DNA of 16,532 bases, taken from the NCBI GenBank assembly GCA_025465385.1, contig JAODNG010000262.1, forward strand, positions 1 to 16,532. Reading direction: 5' to 3'. Shown one piece after another: positions 1-6,949 of this stretch. The position numbers and the translations under genes were made by a program. Each line of letters begins with the position of its first letter. The stretch's first letter is position 1. The notes beneath the pieces are model-generated. The model had not been told where the DNA came from. It saw nothing but the letters and a program-made list of their open reading frames with translations, and made no database searches. Source of the DNA: Pseudonocardiales bacterium (GTDB lineage: Bacteria; Actinomycetota; Actinomycetes; Mycobacteriales; Pseudonocardiaceae).

Positions 1-2
1 GG

Positions 3-128
3 GCACCCTGGCTCGACGTGGCCACCCTGGCGGAGACTGCCCCCTGGGCGATCAGCCCCTGGTCAGCCCTCCAGATTCCGCAACTGTCCGCCCTGACATC
101 CAACCCTGCATCTCTTCTCAAACCCTGA
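3..128 (+). CDS. 3' end of an unidentified gene (partial)
   Basis: The window opens inside a reading frame that runs from position 3 to a TGA at 126-128, giving about 41 C-terminal residues that end in LLKP. Of the three forward frames this one has the strongest G/C bias at third codon positions, as expected for a real gene in this genome, but the piece is too short to recognise a family. The next gene runs toward it on the other strand, so the two would be convergent, with the palindrome at 136-197 between them. The frame starting at position 2 is also open, to a TAA at 158-160, and cannot be excluded. Confidence 0.4.
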   Translation, partial: APWLDVATLAETAPWAISPWSALQIPQLSALTSNPASLLKP

Positions 129-135
129 CCTCCCG

Positions 136-197
136 CCGACATGGGGACATAACGGGCTAAAACAGCTCCCATTCACCCCGTTATGTCCCCATGTCGG
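136..197. repeat. long palindrome, copy 1; probable bidirectional terminator
   Basis: Two perfectly complementary 21-base arms lie at 136-156 and 177-197, separated by 20 bases. The arm reads CCGACATGGGGACATAACGG plus one G. A closely related palindrome lies at 11252-11312, so this is a repeat family and not a chance hairpin. It sits between the presumed convergent gene ends at 128 and 173, and its right arm supplies the last codons of the MFS transporter gene. A folded transcript could stop transcription from both sides, although neither side has a clear T tract. The family could also be a small mobile or REP-like element. Confidence 0.75.
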
Positions 198-1510
198 GGG
201 ACGGCCACGGGGTGGCGATCGATGAGGGGGTAGAGAACGGCTGCGGTGAGGTAGGCGGCGGCACCGATCAGTAGGAGATGCGGTGCGTGGCCGTTGGGGG
301 GGACCAGGGTGGCCGCGAGCGCGACGGCGAGAACGTAGCCGACATTGAAGACGGTGTCGTAGAGCGCGAAGACCCGGCCGCGCACATCGTCCGCGACGTC
401 GGCCTGCACCGTGGCGTCCAGGCTCAACTTCACCACCTGACCGGCCGTGGACAGCGCGAATGCGGCGGCCAGCATCGTCGACATGAGCATCGGCAGGCCG
501 AGCGTGATGATCACGGCTCCGGCGATCAGAAGGGCTCCGCGCACGGTGCGCCGGCGGCCGAAGCGGGCCACCAGTAGTGGGCTGAGCACGGCCGCGAGCA
601 GCAACCCGGCGGCGCCGGCGACGAGTAGTTCGCAGACTCCGGTCAGCCCGGACCGGAACAACCCGTGCGAAGTGAAGGAGTTGCGGTAGAGCAATAGCGC
701 TACCAGGGTCGCGATCCCGAACGAAAGCCGGTGCGCCACCAGCGCTACCAGACCGGCGGCGACGCTGGGTACCCGAGCCGCCGCAGTCAGGCCGTCGCGC
801 AGCCCGTTGGCCACTGCGCGGGTCGCCTCCGCGGGTTCGGCGACGGAATCCGGGCCCAGTTGGCCGCGATGAAAGCCGGTCGCGAGCACCGCGGCGACCA
901 GCGAGCCCAGTACGGCGCTGCACGTCACCCATGCTGACCCGGTATTGCCCGGCCCGATCAGGCCGCGCAGCCCAATCGCGCACACCCCGCCCAGGACGGT
1001 GAGCGCCGAGCCGACGGTGGCGGCCAGCGCATTGGCCTGCACCAGGTGCCGTGGTGGCACCACATGCGGCAACCCGGCGGACAGTCCGGCCAGCACGAAC
1101 CGGCTCAATCCGGTGACCAGCAGTGCCCCCAGATACAGCGGCGCGCCTGCCACACCGAATCCCACCGCCAGCGCCACCAGCACGATCGGGACACCACGCA
1201 GCAGATTCGCCATGATCAAAATCCGCCGGCGGTCCCAACGGTCCAGCAGTGCCCCAGCGAACGGCCCCACGAGGGAATACGGCAGCAGCAAGACAGCGAG
1301 CCCGGCCGCGACCGCCATCGGATTGGCTTGGCGCTCCGGGTTGAACAACACGGCGCCGCCCAGCCCCGCCTGGAACACCCCATCGCCCCACTGCGCGGCG
1401 AAGCGGGAGGCCAGCAACCGGCCGAACCCGCGGGTGCCCAGCAGTCGCCGCATCCCGAGCCGGTCAGACACACTGGAGCAGACCACGGTCTGGGACGACG
1501 TCACGACCAT
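173..1510 (-). CDS. major facilitator superfamily transporter
   Basis: A 445-residue integral membrane protein with around ten or more hydrophobic segments. It has the MFS signature between the second and third segments: a short loop with DRWDRRR (GALLDRWDRRRILIMANLL), typical of drug or metabolite exporters. It resembles the M. tuberculosis Rv0037c family (about 440 residues) in length and position next to the YqgE gene. Substrate is unknown. The start is uncertain: ATG at 1510 has no clear ribosome-binding site. A GTG two codons downstream (1504) lies 8 bases after a TAGCCT -10-like hexamer and could be a leaderless start; the internal ATG at residue 20 is another option. The C-terminal residues RHGDITG and the TGA are encoded by the palindrome at 136-197, which suggests the original C-terminus was replaced when that repeat arrived. 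Confidence 0.85.
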   Translation of the reverse strand: MVVTSSQTVVCSSVSDRLGMRRLLGTRGFGRLLASRFAAQWGDGVFQAGLGGAVLFNPERQANPMAVAAGLAVLLLPYSLVGPFAGALLDRWDRRRILIMANLLRGVPIVLVALAVGFGVAGAPLYLGALLVTGLSRFVLAGLSAGLPHVVPPRHLVQANALAATVGSALTVLGGVCAIGLRGLIGPGNTGSAWVTCSAVLGSLVAAVLATGFHRGQLGPDSVAEPAEATRAVANGLRDGLTAAARVPSVAAGLVALVAHRLSFGIATLVALLLYRNSFTSHGLFRSGLTGVCELLVAGAAGLLLAAVLSPLLVARFGRRRTVRGALLIAGAVIITLGLPMLMSTMLAAAFALSTAGQVVKLSLDATVQADVADDVRGRVFALYDTVFNVGYVLAVALAATLVPPNGHAPHLLLIGAAAYLTAAVLYPLIDRHPVAVPRHGDITG

Positions 1511-1551
1511 GCAGGCTAGCGGTGTCGGGTGCCTTGTGGTGACTTTGTGGT

Positions 1552-2151
1552 GTGCGCAACGATAGTGAAATCGAGGACGTGGGTGCGGTGAATTCCCTGG
1601 AACGGGGATCAGCGCTGGTTGCCGCCCCGGGACTGCAAGATCCCAACTTTCGCCGCACCGTCGTACTCATCATCGATCACACAGCGTCGGGCACGCTCGG
1701 TGTCGTGCTCAACCGGCCCAGCGAGGTGCCGGTGTGCGACGTGCTGCCGTTGTGGGGTCCACACGCCACACTGCCGCGGGCGCTCTACGTCGGCGGCCCG
1801 GTGCAACGGCGCGCTGCGCTGTGCGTTGCCGCGCTTCCCGCCGGCGTGGACGCCGAGCGGACCGAGGGCATGATCAAAGTCCGCGGATCGCTGGCCCTGA
1901 TCGATCTGGAGGCGGATCCGGAGCTGATGGCGCCTCAACTACGGGGGCTGCGGGTGTTCGCCGGGTACGCGGGTTGGGGTGAGGGTCAGCTGGCCGGTGA
2001 GATCAGCCGCGGGGACTGGGTGGTCGTGCCCGCGTTGGCCGACGATGTGCTGGCGCCGGCCGACACCGATCTGTGGAGTCGAATATTGCGCCGCCAGGGC
2101 ATGCCGCTGGCCCTGCTGGCCACCTACCCCTCCGACCCAACCGAGAACTGA
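1552..2151 (+). CDS. UPF0301 / YqgE-AlgH family protein
   Basis: A 199-residue cytoplasmic protein of the UPF0301 (DUF179) family, whose biochemical role is not established. Family hallmarks are visible: SALVAAPGLQDPNFRRTVV near the N-terminus, then GTLGVVLNRPSE, YVGGPVQRRAALC, and near the C-terminus RVFAGYAGWGEGQLAGEI followed by WVVVPA. Length matches M. tuberculosis Rv0038 (about 200). It is divergent from the MFS gene with only about 41 bases between the chosen starts, the arrangement also found in M. tuberculosis, so the two promoters must be close together or overlapping. The GTG at 1552 lacks a good ribosome-binding site. In-frame GTGs at 1579 and 1588 are alternatives, and conserved sequence begins only at about residue 16. 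Confidence 0.9.
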   Translation: MRNDSEIEDVGAVNSLERGSALVAAPGLQDPNFRRTVVLIIDHTASGTLGVVLNRPSEVPVCDVLPLWGPHATLPRALYVGGPVQRRAALCVAALPAGVDAERTEGMIKVRGSLALIDLEADPELMAPQLRGLRVFAGYAGWGEGQLAGEISRGDWVVVPALADDVLAPADTDLWSRILRRQGMPLALLATYPSDPTEN

Positions 2152-2378
2152 GTCACGCGTACCCGGGTTGTGCCACGTGGTTGGCACGCTAACGCAGATG
2201 CGCAAGCCGGAACCCCAGGGCCGATTACCTACCGTTCACCGCTGCTAACGGACCGTTGGGCGAAGGTCACCGGCGGGCCTCCGCCAGTCGGAGCTTGATC
2301 TATGCAGGGATATCGAGGCACTCAAACATCACCCACGGCCCCCAGACTCCGGGCTGGGCAATATCCGAGGGGTACACA
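2152..2378 (+). promoter_or_regulatory. structured 227-base leader of the NlpC/P60 gene
   Basis: No gene is seen here, but several short foldable elements are. A 6-bp hairpin (GTGCCA 2170-2175, TGGCAC 2182-2187) lies just after the YqgE stop and may end that transcript. GCTAACG occurs twice, at 2188-2194 and 2244-2250. Further on, GGCGG/CCGCC and CTCCG/CGGAG share bases and could form competing hairpins. In actinobacteria, genes for NlpC/P60 and Rpf cell-wall enzymes often follow a ydaO-type c-di-AMP riboswitch, and the repeated GCTAAC is reminiscent of it. However, the conserved GGGGTGAATC core is missing and the distance between the GCTAAC motifs is too short, so a riboswitch is only a possibility. 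Confidence 0.35.
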
Positions 2379-2927
2379 GTGTCTCGTGGAAAGCACCGCA
2401 AACCGACCTCGCATCACCACTTACCGACTGCGCTGGCGGCCGTAACCCTGGCCGCCGGCGGTGTCCTCACCTTTGCCGGCAGCGCGGCCGCCGCACCGCT
2501 GCCCGGCAGCAGCACCGCGGCCCGGCCCGCCGGTCAGGCCGACGTCATTGCGCTTCGGGCGTTGGACGCGGCACTGTCGCAGCGCGGCACCCGCTACCGC
2601 AGCGGCGGCAGCAGGCCGGGCGGGTTTGACTGCTCCGGGCTGGTGCAGTGGTCCTACCGCCAGGCCGGGCTCTACCTGCCCCGCACCGCCGCCGCGCAGT
2701 CGCGGGTCGGTGCCCGGGTGAGCCTGTCGCAGATCCGGCCCGGGGACCTGATCTTCTACTCCTACGGTGGTGGTGTCGGGCACGTCGCGATGGCCGCCGG
2801 GGACGGCATGCTCATCGAGTCGTCACAGTCCGGTCACCCAGTGGCCAAGCGCCGGATCTACACCAGGGGGCTGGCCGTGATCCGGCGCGTCGCCTTAACT
2901 GTGCACTCTTCAACCGACACCCCATGA
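2379..2927 (+). CDS. secreted NlpC/P60 peptidoglycan endopeptidase
   Basis: A 182-residue exported cysteine peptidase expected to cleave stem-peptide bonds in peptidoglycan outside the membrane. The N-terminus is a signal peptide: basic and His-rich residues 1-16, a hydrophobic stretch to about residue 33, then a likely cleavage after SAAA near residue 38. The rest is one NlpC/P60 domain with C85 in GGFDCSGLVQW, H135 in GVGHVAM and E147 twelve residues later, matching the Cys-His-Glu triad of RipA-type enzymes, so it should be active and not a binding-only RipD-like form. There is no coiled-coil or other inhibitory N-terminal domain. GTG at 2379 was chosen because GAGGGG lies 6 bases upstream and the signal peptide follows at once. 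The frame is open farther upstream to a TTG at 2256, but that would bury the signal peptide. Confidence 0.88.
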   Translation: MSRGKHRKPTSHHHLPTALAAVTLAAGGVLTFAGSAAAAPLPGSSTAARPAGQADVIALRALDAALSQRGTRYRSGGSRPGGFDCSGLVQWSYRQAGLYLPRTAAAQSRVGARVSLSQIRPGDLIFYSYGGGVGHVAMAAGDGMLIESSQSGHPVAKRRIYTRGLAVIRRVALTVHSSTDTP

Positions 2928-2971
2928 CCGCCACCGAACGCGGGGATGAGCTCCGGCCGTAAACTGCCGAG

Positions 2972-3514
2972 ATGCCGCGTAACTGGCTGAACAGCAAAAG
3001 AGCAGGTCAGGACGAGTCTGAGCCGATCTTCCGCTGGCCAGTTGATCCCGGTCAGGAGTCGGTGTGGGATTACCCGCGCCCGCCACGAGCCGAACGGGTG
3101 GGTCGCCGCGCTCGCATCGTGCACGGCGGGACCCTCGTGCTCGACACCGACGATGTAGTCCGCGTACTGGAGACCTCGCATCCGCCGACCTACTACCTGC
3201 CGCGCTCGGAGTTCCGGGTGCCACTACTGGCCGCGTCGCGGTTGACGATGTGCGAATGGAAGGGCGAGGCGTACTACGTTGACCTGGAGGTGCCGGGCGT
3301 CGCCCCGCTCCGTGACGTTGGCTGGTGGTACCCGCAGCCTGCTCTGCGCTACCCGCAGCTGACCGATCGGGTGGCCGTCTACGCCGGCCGGTTCGACGAG
3401 GTCACTCTGGACGGGGAACCGGTGACGCCGCAACCGGGCGAGTTCTACGGCGGCTGGATCACCGCGGACATCGCCGGCCCGTTCAAAGGGGGTCCCGGCA
3501 GTCGGGGCTGGTAG
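2972..3514 (+). CDS. DUF427 domain protein
   Basis: A 180-residue soluble protein of the DUF427 family (small beta-barrel fold, function unknown). Typical features are RIVHGGTLVLDTDDVVRVLE, the PPTYYLPRSEF segment, the CEWKGEAYYVDL strand, and YPQLTDRVAVYAGRFDEVTLDGEPV. The 50-residue N-terminal extension is rich in charged residues and tryptophan and is seen in longer members of the family. It starts 44 bases after the NlpC/P60 gene and may be co-transcribed, though a functional link is not evident. It ends only 5 bases before the end of the convergent aldo/keto reductase gene, leaving no room for a conventional terminator between them. The ribosome-binding site ahead of ATG 2972 is weak. 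Confidence 0.88.
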   Translation: MPRNWLNSKRAGQDESEPIFRWPVDPGQESVWDYPRPPRAERVGRRARIVHGGTLVLDTDDVVRVLETSHPPTYYLPRSEFRVPLLAASRLTMCEWKGEAYYVDLEVPGVAPLRDVGWWYPQPALRYPQLTDRVAVYAGRFDEVTLDGEPVTPQPGEFYGGWITADIAGPFKGGPGSRGW

Positions 3515-3519
3515 TGCGA

Positions 3520-4554
3520 TCAGGACAGTCCGGCGAGCGCCTGGTTGACAGGCTGGTCGGTCAGGCTGTCGATGTACCAGTTCGGATACACCGGGTGCAG
3601 TGGTGTGGCGGCGTCCAGCTCGGCGATGTCATCTGAGGTGAGGTGCACATCGGCGGCACCGAGGTTGTCGTCGAGCTGCGCAAGTTTTGCGGCTCCGATG
3701 AGCACACTGGTCACGCTCGGGCGGCCCAGCAGCCACGCCAGCGCGGTCTGCGCCACGCTCGCGTCGTGCCGGCCCGCGATGGCGCGTAGCCGGTCGACGA
3801 CGCCGAACCCGTGTTCCTTGTCGAATGGCAGGATGTCGAACCCGGCGTAGCGGTTGCCCGGTTCGGACAGCGTCTCCCGGGTGTACTTGCCGCTGAGGAA
3901 GCCCGAGGCCAGCGGACTCCAGACGGTCATGCCGAGGCCGTAGCGTTGCATCATCGGTACGACGTCGCGCTCGACGTCACGCCCGAGTAGGGAGTAATGC
4001 ATCTGGCCGTGGGTGAAGGGTGCAAGGCCGTTGGCCTTCTGGATTTCCAGCGCTGCGGCGACTTTCCAGGCCGACCAGTTCGAGAACCCGATATAGCGGA
4101 CCTTGCCTGAGGCCACCACTGCGTCGAATGCCGACAGTGTTTCCTCCAACGGCGTGTACGGGTCCTCCCGGTGGGCCAGGTACACGTCGATCCAGTCGGT
4201 GCCTAGCCGCGTGAGGCTCTGCTCCACCGACCAGGTGATGTGCCGGCGGGACAGGCCTGCCTGGGTCAGCGGCGCACCCGTGCGGAAACCGACCTTGGTA
4301 GCGATCACGACACTGTCTCGGCGGTGCCGCAGCGCGCGGCCGAGTAGCGCTTCCGACTCACCTCCCGCGTAACCGTCAGCGGTGTCGAAGAACGTCACGC
4401 CGCGGTCGAGCGCGCGACCGACCATCTCGTCGGCGAGCTCCGCGCCGACCTTGTAGACCGCGCCGATGTCGTGGTTGCCGGCCGTGAAGGTCATGGCCCC
4501 GAACGCCAGCCGCGACACCAACAGCCCGGTCCCGCCTAGCAGTGCATACTGCAT
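3520..4554 (-). CDS. aldo/keto reductase
   Basis: A 344-residue NADPH-dependent oxidoreductase of the aldo/keto reductase superfamily, expected to reduce aldehydes or ketones in the cytoplasm; the substrate is unknown. The catalytic tetrad is intact: D57 and Y62 (FFDTADGYAGGESE), K87 (VVIATKVGF) and H128 (DVYLAHRED). The later GKVRYIGFSNW segment and the C-terminal SVTSVLIGAAKLAQLDDNL segment, which binds the nucleotide phosphate, are also typical. ATG at 4554 was chosen because GGAGA lies 6 bases upstream and the family's usual start (MQYALLGGTGL) follows. A longer frame from 4587 adds 11 residues but has no ribosome-binding site. It converges on the DUF427 gene and lies downstream of the PadR-ino1-SdpI operon on the same strand, after a gap of about 150 bases. 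Confidence 0.93.
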   Translation of the reverse strand: MQYALLGGTGLLVSRLAFGAMTFTAGNHDIGAVYKVGAELADEMVGRALDRGVTFFDTADGYAGGESEALLGRALRHRRDSVVIATKVGFRTGAPLTQAGLSRRHITWSVEQSLTRLGTDWIDVYLAHREDPYTPLEETLSAFDAVVASGKVRYIGFSNWSAWKVAAALEIQKANGLAPFTHGQMHYSLLGRDVERDVVPMMQRYGLGMTVWSPLASGFLSGKYTRETLSEPGNRYAGFDILPFDKEHGFGVVDRLRAIAGRHDASVAQTALAWLLGRPSVTSVLIGAAKLAQLDDNLGAADVHLTSDDIAELDAATPLHPVYPNWYIDSLTDQPVNQALAGLS

Positions 4555-4702
4555 GCTCGTCTCCGTCGAGATCGCCACAGCCATCATGGACGCTTCGGCA
4601 ATGCCCCGCAGGACAGCCGGGCACTACCTGGAATCAGCAGTCACGAACTCAGGCCCTGCGATACCCATCAGGGTTAGGCCACAAAGCCCTACGGTTTCGA
4701 GG

Positions 4703-5101
4703 TCACGTTGCGGAGCAGCCGCCACCGCTACAGATGCAGCCGGCGCAGCCACCTGTCGGCGGTGGGACGGCGCTAGCCACCCGATGGCCCAGCAATCCAC
4801 CGGCGAGCAGGAGCCCCACCGCGCCGGCGCCGGCCACCGCAACGATCACCGTCAGCGCCGCGCCGCCCGCACCGAGGGCCAGGGCCCCTCCAGCGGCACA
4901 GACCGCGCCAGCCGCGACCATAGTGGGGGCCGCCACCCGGTTGGCCGCGCTGAACGCGGCGTCTGAACGCAGCGTCGCGGCGGTCCGGATGCCGGCGAAC
5001 CGGTTGCGTGGCAACCGCTGCTGCCAACCGAGTAGCCCAACCGTGAGCAGCGCCGAGGCGACGATCAGCAGCACCACCGCGAGCAGCTTGGACACAGACA
5101 C
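4703..5101 (-). CDS. SdpI-like small membrane protein with cysteine-rich tail
   Basis: A 132-residue membrane protein with about three hydrophobic segments (roughly 4-23, 58-79 and 82-104). Between the first two lies the SdpI/YhfL family signature: PRNRFAGIRTAATLRSDAAF followed by SAANRVAAP. SdpI in Bacillus gives immunity to a toxic peptide; most actinobacterial relatives have no known role. Unusually, the C-terminus after the last segment is a Pro/Gly stretch with four cysteines, C119, C122, C124 and C129, which could bind a metal ion or form disulfides. The GTG start is 33 bases after the ino1 stop, so it is probably the last gene of the PadR-ino1 operon. No convincing ribosome-binding site is seen. 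Confidence 0.75.
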   Translation of the reverse strand: MSVSKLLAVVLLIVASALLTVGLLGWQQRLPRNRFAGIRTAATLRSDAAFSAANRVAAPTMVAAGAVCAAGGALALGAGGAALTVIVAVAGAGAVGLLLAGGLLGHRVASAVPPPTGGCAGCICSGGGCSAT

Positions 5102-5134
5102 GGCGGTCAGGATACCGGCGGGACAAGCTCGGGG

Positions 5135-6235
5135 TTAGCGGTCCACTTCACCGCGGATGAACGCCTCGACGGCGGCGTAGGCGTCGGAGTCGGAGTACTG
5201 CTCCGGGGGTGACTTCATGAAATATGCTGACGCGGAGGTGATCGGACCGCCGATGCCGCGATCCTGGGGGATCTTCGCAGCGCGGATCGCGTCGATGATC
5301 ACGCCAGCGGAGTTGGGCGAATCCCAGACCTCGAGCTTGTATTCCATGCTCAGCGGCACATCGCCGAAGCCCCGGCCTTCCAACCTCACGTAGGCCCACT
5401 TGCGGTCGTCGAGCCACGGCACGTGATCCGACGGTCCGATGTGCACCGCCGCCTTCTCCATCTCGTGCGGCACCTGCGAGGTCACTGACTGCGTCTTAGA
5501 GATTTTCTTCGACAGCAGCCGTTTGCGTTCCAGCATGTTCATGAAGTCCATGTTGCCGCCGAAATTAAGCTGATAGGTGCGCACCAGCTCCACCCCACGG
5601 TCTTCGAACAGCTTGGCCAGGACCCGGTGCGTGATCGTCGCGCCGACCTGCGACTTGATGTCGTCTCCGATGATCGGCACCCCGGCGCGGGTAAATTTGG
5701 CCGCCCACTCCGGATCGGAGGCGATGAATACCGGAAGGGCGTTGACGAAGGCGATGCCGGCATCCAGCGCGCACTGGGCATAGAACCGGTCCGCGTCCTC
5801 GGAGCCCACCGGCAGGTATGACACCAGCACGTCAGCGCCGGACGCGCGCAGCGCGGCCACCACGTCCACCGGCTCCTCGTCGGACTCGGTGATGATGTCC
5901 CGGTAGTACTCGCCCAGCCCATCCATCGTGTGCCCGCGCACCACCGTCACTCCCAGCGGTGGCACGTCGCAGATCGAAATGGTGTTGTTCTCGCTCGCCA
6001 CGATGGCCTCGGACAAGTCCCGCCCGACTTTTTTGGCGTCAACGTCAAACGCGGCGACGAACTGCAAGTCACCGACGTGGTAATCGCCGAACTGCACATG
6101 CATCAACCCGGGAACTCGCGTTGTGGGATCGGCGTCGCGGTAGTAGTGCACGCCCTGTAGCAGCGAAGCAGCGCAGTTGCCGACGCCCACAATGGCGACC
6201 CGGATACCGGGACCGGCGTCGCGGTCTTCAGTCAT
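5135..6235 (-). CDS. ino1: myo-inositol-1-phosphate synthase
   Basis: A 366-residue NAD-dependent cytoplasmic enzyme that isomerises glucose 6-phosphate to 1L-myo-inositol 1-phosphate. This is the committed step for phosphatidylinositol, its mannosides, lipoarabinomannan and mycothiol. The N-terminus has the NAD-binding VAIVGVGNCAASL (residues 13-25). Family blocks follow in order: PGLMHVQFGDYHVGDL, VAAFDVDAKKVG, DVLVSYLPVGSEDADRFYAQ, GDDIKSQVGATITHRVLAKL, LNFGGNMDFMNM, KISKTQSVTS and YKLEVWDSPNSAGVIIDAIR. Length equals M. tuberculosis Ino1 (367). ATG at 6235 was chosen by that length; the frame is open 17 codons farther upstream inside the PadR gene. The start codon overlaps the end of the PadR gene by 8 bases (ATGACTGA), so the two are probably translationally coupled. 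Confidence 0.97.
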   Translation of the reverse strand: MTEDRDAGPGIRVAIVGVGNCAASLLQGVHYYRDADPTTRVPGLMHVQFGDYHVGDLQFVAAFDVDAKKVGRDLSEAIVASENNTISICDVPPLGVTVVRGHTMDGLGEYYRDIITESDEEPVDVVAALRASGADVLVSYLPVGSEDADRFYAQCALDAGIAFVNALPVFIASDPEWAAKFTRAGVPIIGDDIKSQVGATITHRVLAKLFEDRGVELVRTYQLNFGGNMDFMNMLERKRLLSKKISKTQSVTSQVPHEMEKAAVHIGPSDHVPWLDDRKWAYVRLEGRGFGDVPLSMEYKLEVWDSPNSAGVIIDAIRAAKIPQDRGIGGPITSASAYFMKSPPEQYSDSDAYAAVEAFIRGEVDR

Positions 6236-6815
6236 GGTCCGCCCTTTCGGTGTCATGATGTGATGCAGCTGGGTTGGCTTTTTCATGGGCGATCAGCTCA
6301 TTGAGCCAGCGCACCTCGCGCTCGCTGGTCTCCAGGCCCATTCGGTGCAGTTCCAGGGTGTAGCGATCGATCTGGTCGCCGGTCCGGGCCAGCGCGGAGC
6401 GCAGACCTTCGCGACGTTCCTCCACTCGGCGGCGCCTGCCCTCCAGGATGCGCATCCTGACTTCGGCTGGTGTCCGCGAGAAGAACGCCAGGTGCACGCC
6501 GAACCCGTTGTCCTCCCAGGTCTGCGGGCCGGCGTCGGCGAGCAAGGTGGCGAAGCGCTCCTTGCCGTCGGCGGTGAGCCGGTACACCCGCCGAGCGCGG
6601 CTGGCCCAGCCCGTTCCCCGGCTGGTCCGCAGGTCGTCGGCGACCTCGGTGTCCTCGACGATAAAGCCGGACCGCTGCAACCGGCGTAGCGTGGGATACA
6701 GCGACCCGTACGAGCAGGCGCGGAAGGCCCCGAGTAGTCCGGTGAGGCGTTTGCGCAGCTCATAGCCGTGCATCGGAGCGTCGTGTAGGACCCCTAGCAC
6801 CGCTAGCTCCAGCAC
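6228..6815 (-). CDS. PadR-family transcriptional regulator
   Basis: A 195-residue DNA-binding repressor, close to M. tuberculosis Rv0047c. The N-terminal winged helix-turn-helix of PadR proteins is clear: LELAVLGVLHDAPMHGYELR, then GSLYPTLRRLQRSGFI, with the RRVYRLTADGKERF wing. The C-terminal half (about 100-185) holds the long helices used for dimerisation, including RMRILEGRRRRVEERREGLR. The GTG start at 6815 is 6 bases after AGGAGG, a strong ribosome-binding site. The gene heads an operon with ino1 and the SdpI-like gene. A TATCG-N3-CGATA palindrome just upstream fits a PadR operator, so autoregulation and control of inositol synthesis are likely, but this is inferred. Confidence 0.93.
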   Translation of the reverse strand: MLELAVLGVLHDAPMHGYELRKRLTGLLGAFRACSYGSLYPTLRRLQRSGFIVEDTEVADDLRTSRGTGWASRARRVYRLTADGKERFATLLADAGPQTWEDNGFGVHLAFFSRTPAEVRMRILEGRRRRVEERREGLRSALARTGDQIDRYTLELHRMGLETSEREVRWLNELIAHEKANPAASHHDTERADHD

Positions 6816-6851
6816 GCGGCACCTCCTACCTGGCAGCTGATGGGTAGCTCC

Positions 6852-6868
6852 ACTATATCGCTTCGATA
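6852..6868 (-). promoter_or_regulatory. PadR operator with overlapping -10 of the padR-ino1 promoter
   Basis: TATCG (6856-6860), CTT, CGATA (6864-6868) is a perfect inverted repeat of the kind PadR-family repressors bind. On the - strand TATAGT (6857 to 6852) is a good -10 hexamer that overlaps one edge of the palindrome, about 36 bases before the GTG start. A repressor bound here would cover the -10 and the spacer. Seventeen bases farther upstream the match to a -35 is weak (TGTGAG). Confidence 0.6.
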
Positions 6869-6936
6869 CATCACCTCACATCTTGAGTGGTGTCTTACCG
6901 CCCGAACGCCCCAGCGATGATCACGCGACGGTTGCG

Positions 6937-6942
6937 TACGCT
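6937..6942 (+). promoter_or_regulatory. -10 element for a leaderless DUF5318 transcript
   Basis: TACGCT fits the actinobacterial TANNNT -10 hexamer and ends 7 bases before the GTG at 6950. That spacing places the transcription start on or next to the start codon, the usual layout of leaderless mycobacterial mRNAs. No -35 is evident. Confidence 0.45.
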
Positions 6943-6949
6943 GTTGTGC

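Noticed and set aside
63..1391. A 442-codon open frame on the - strand overlapping the MFS gene
   Set aside because: It is a frame shadow of the transporter gene: the product is Arg/Gly/Ala-rich low complexity without domains, while the other frame has clear membrane segments and an MFS motif.
2152..2378. Firm annotation as a ydaO c-di-AMP riboswitch
   Set aside because: The gene context fits, but the GGGGTGAATC core and the usual spacing are absent, so it is reported only as a structured leader.
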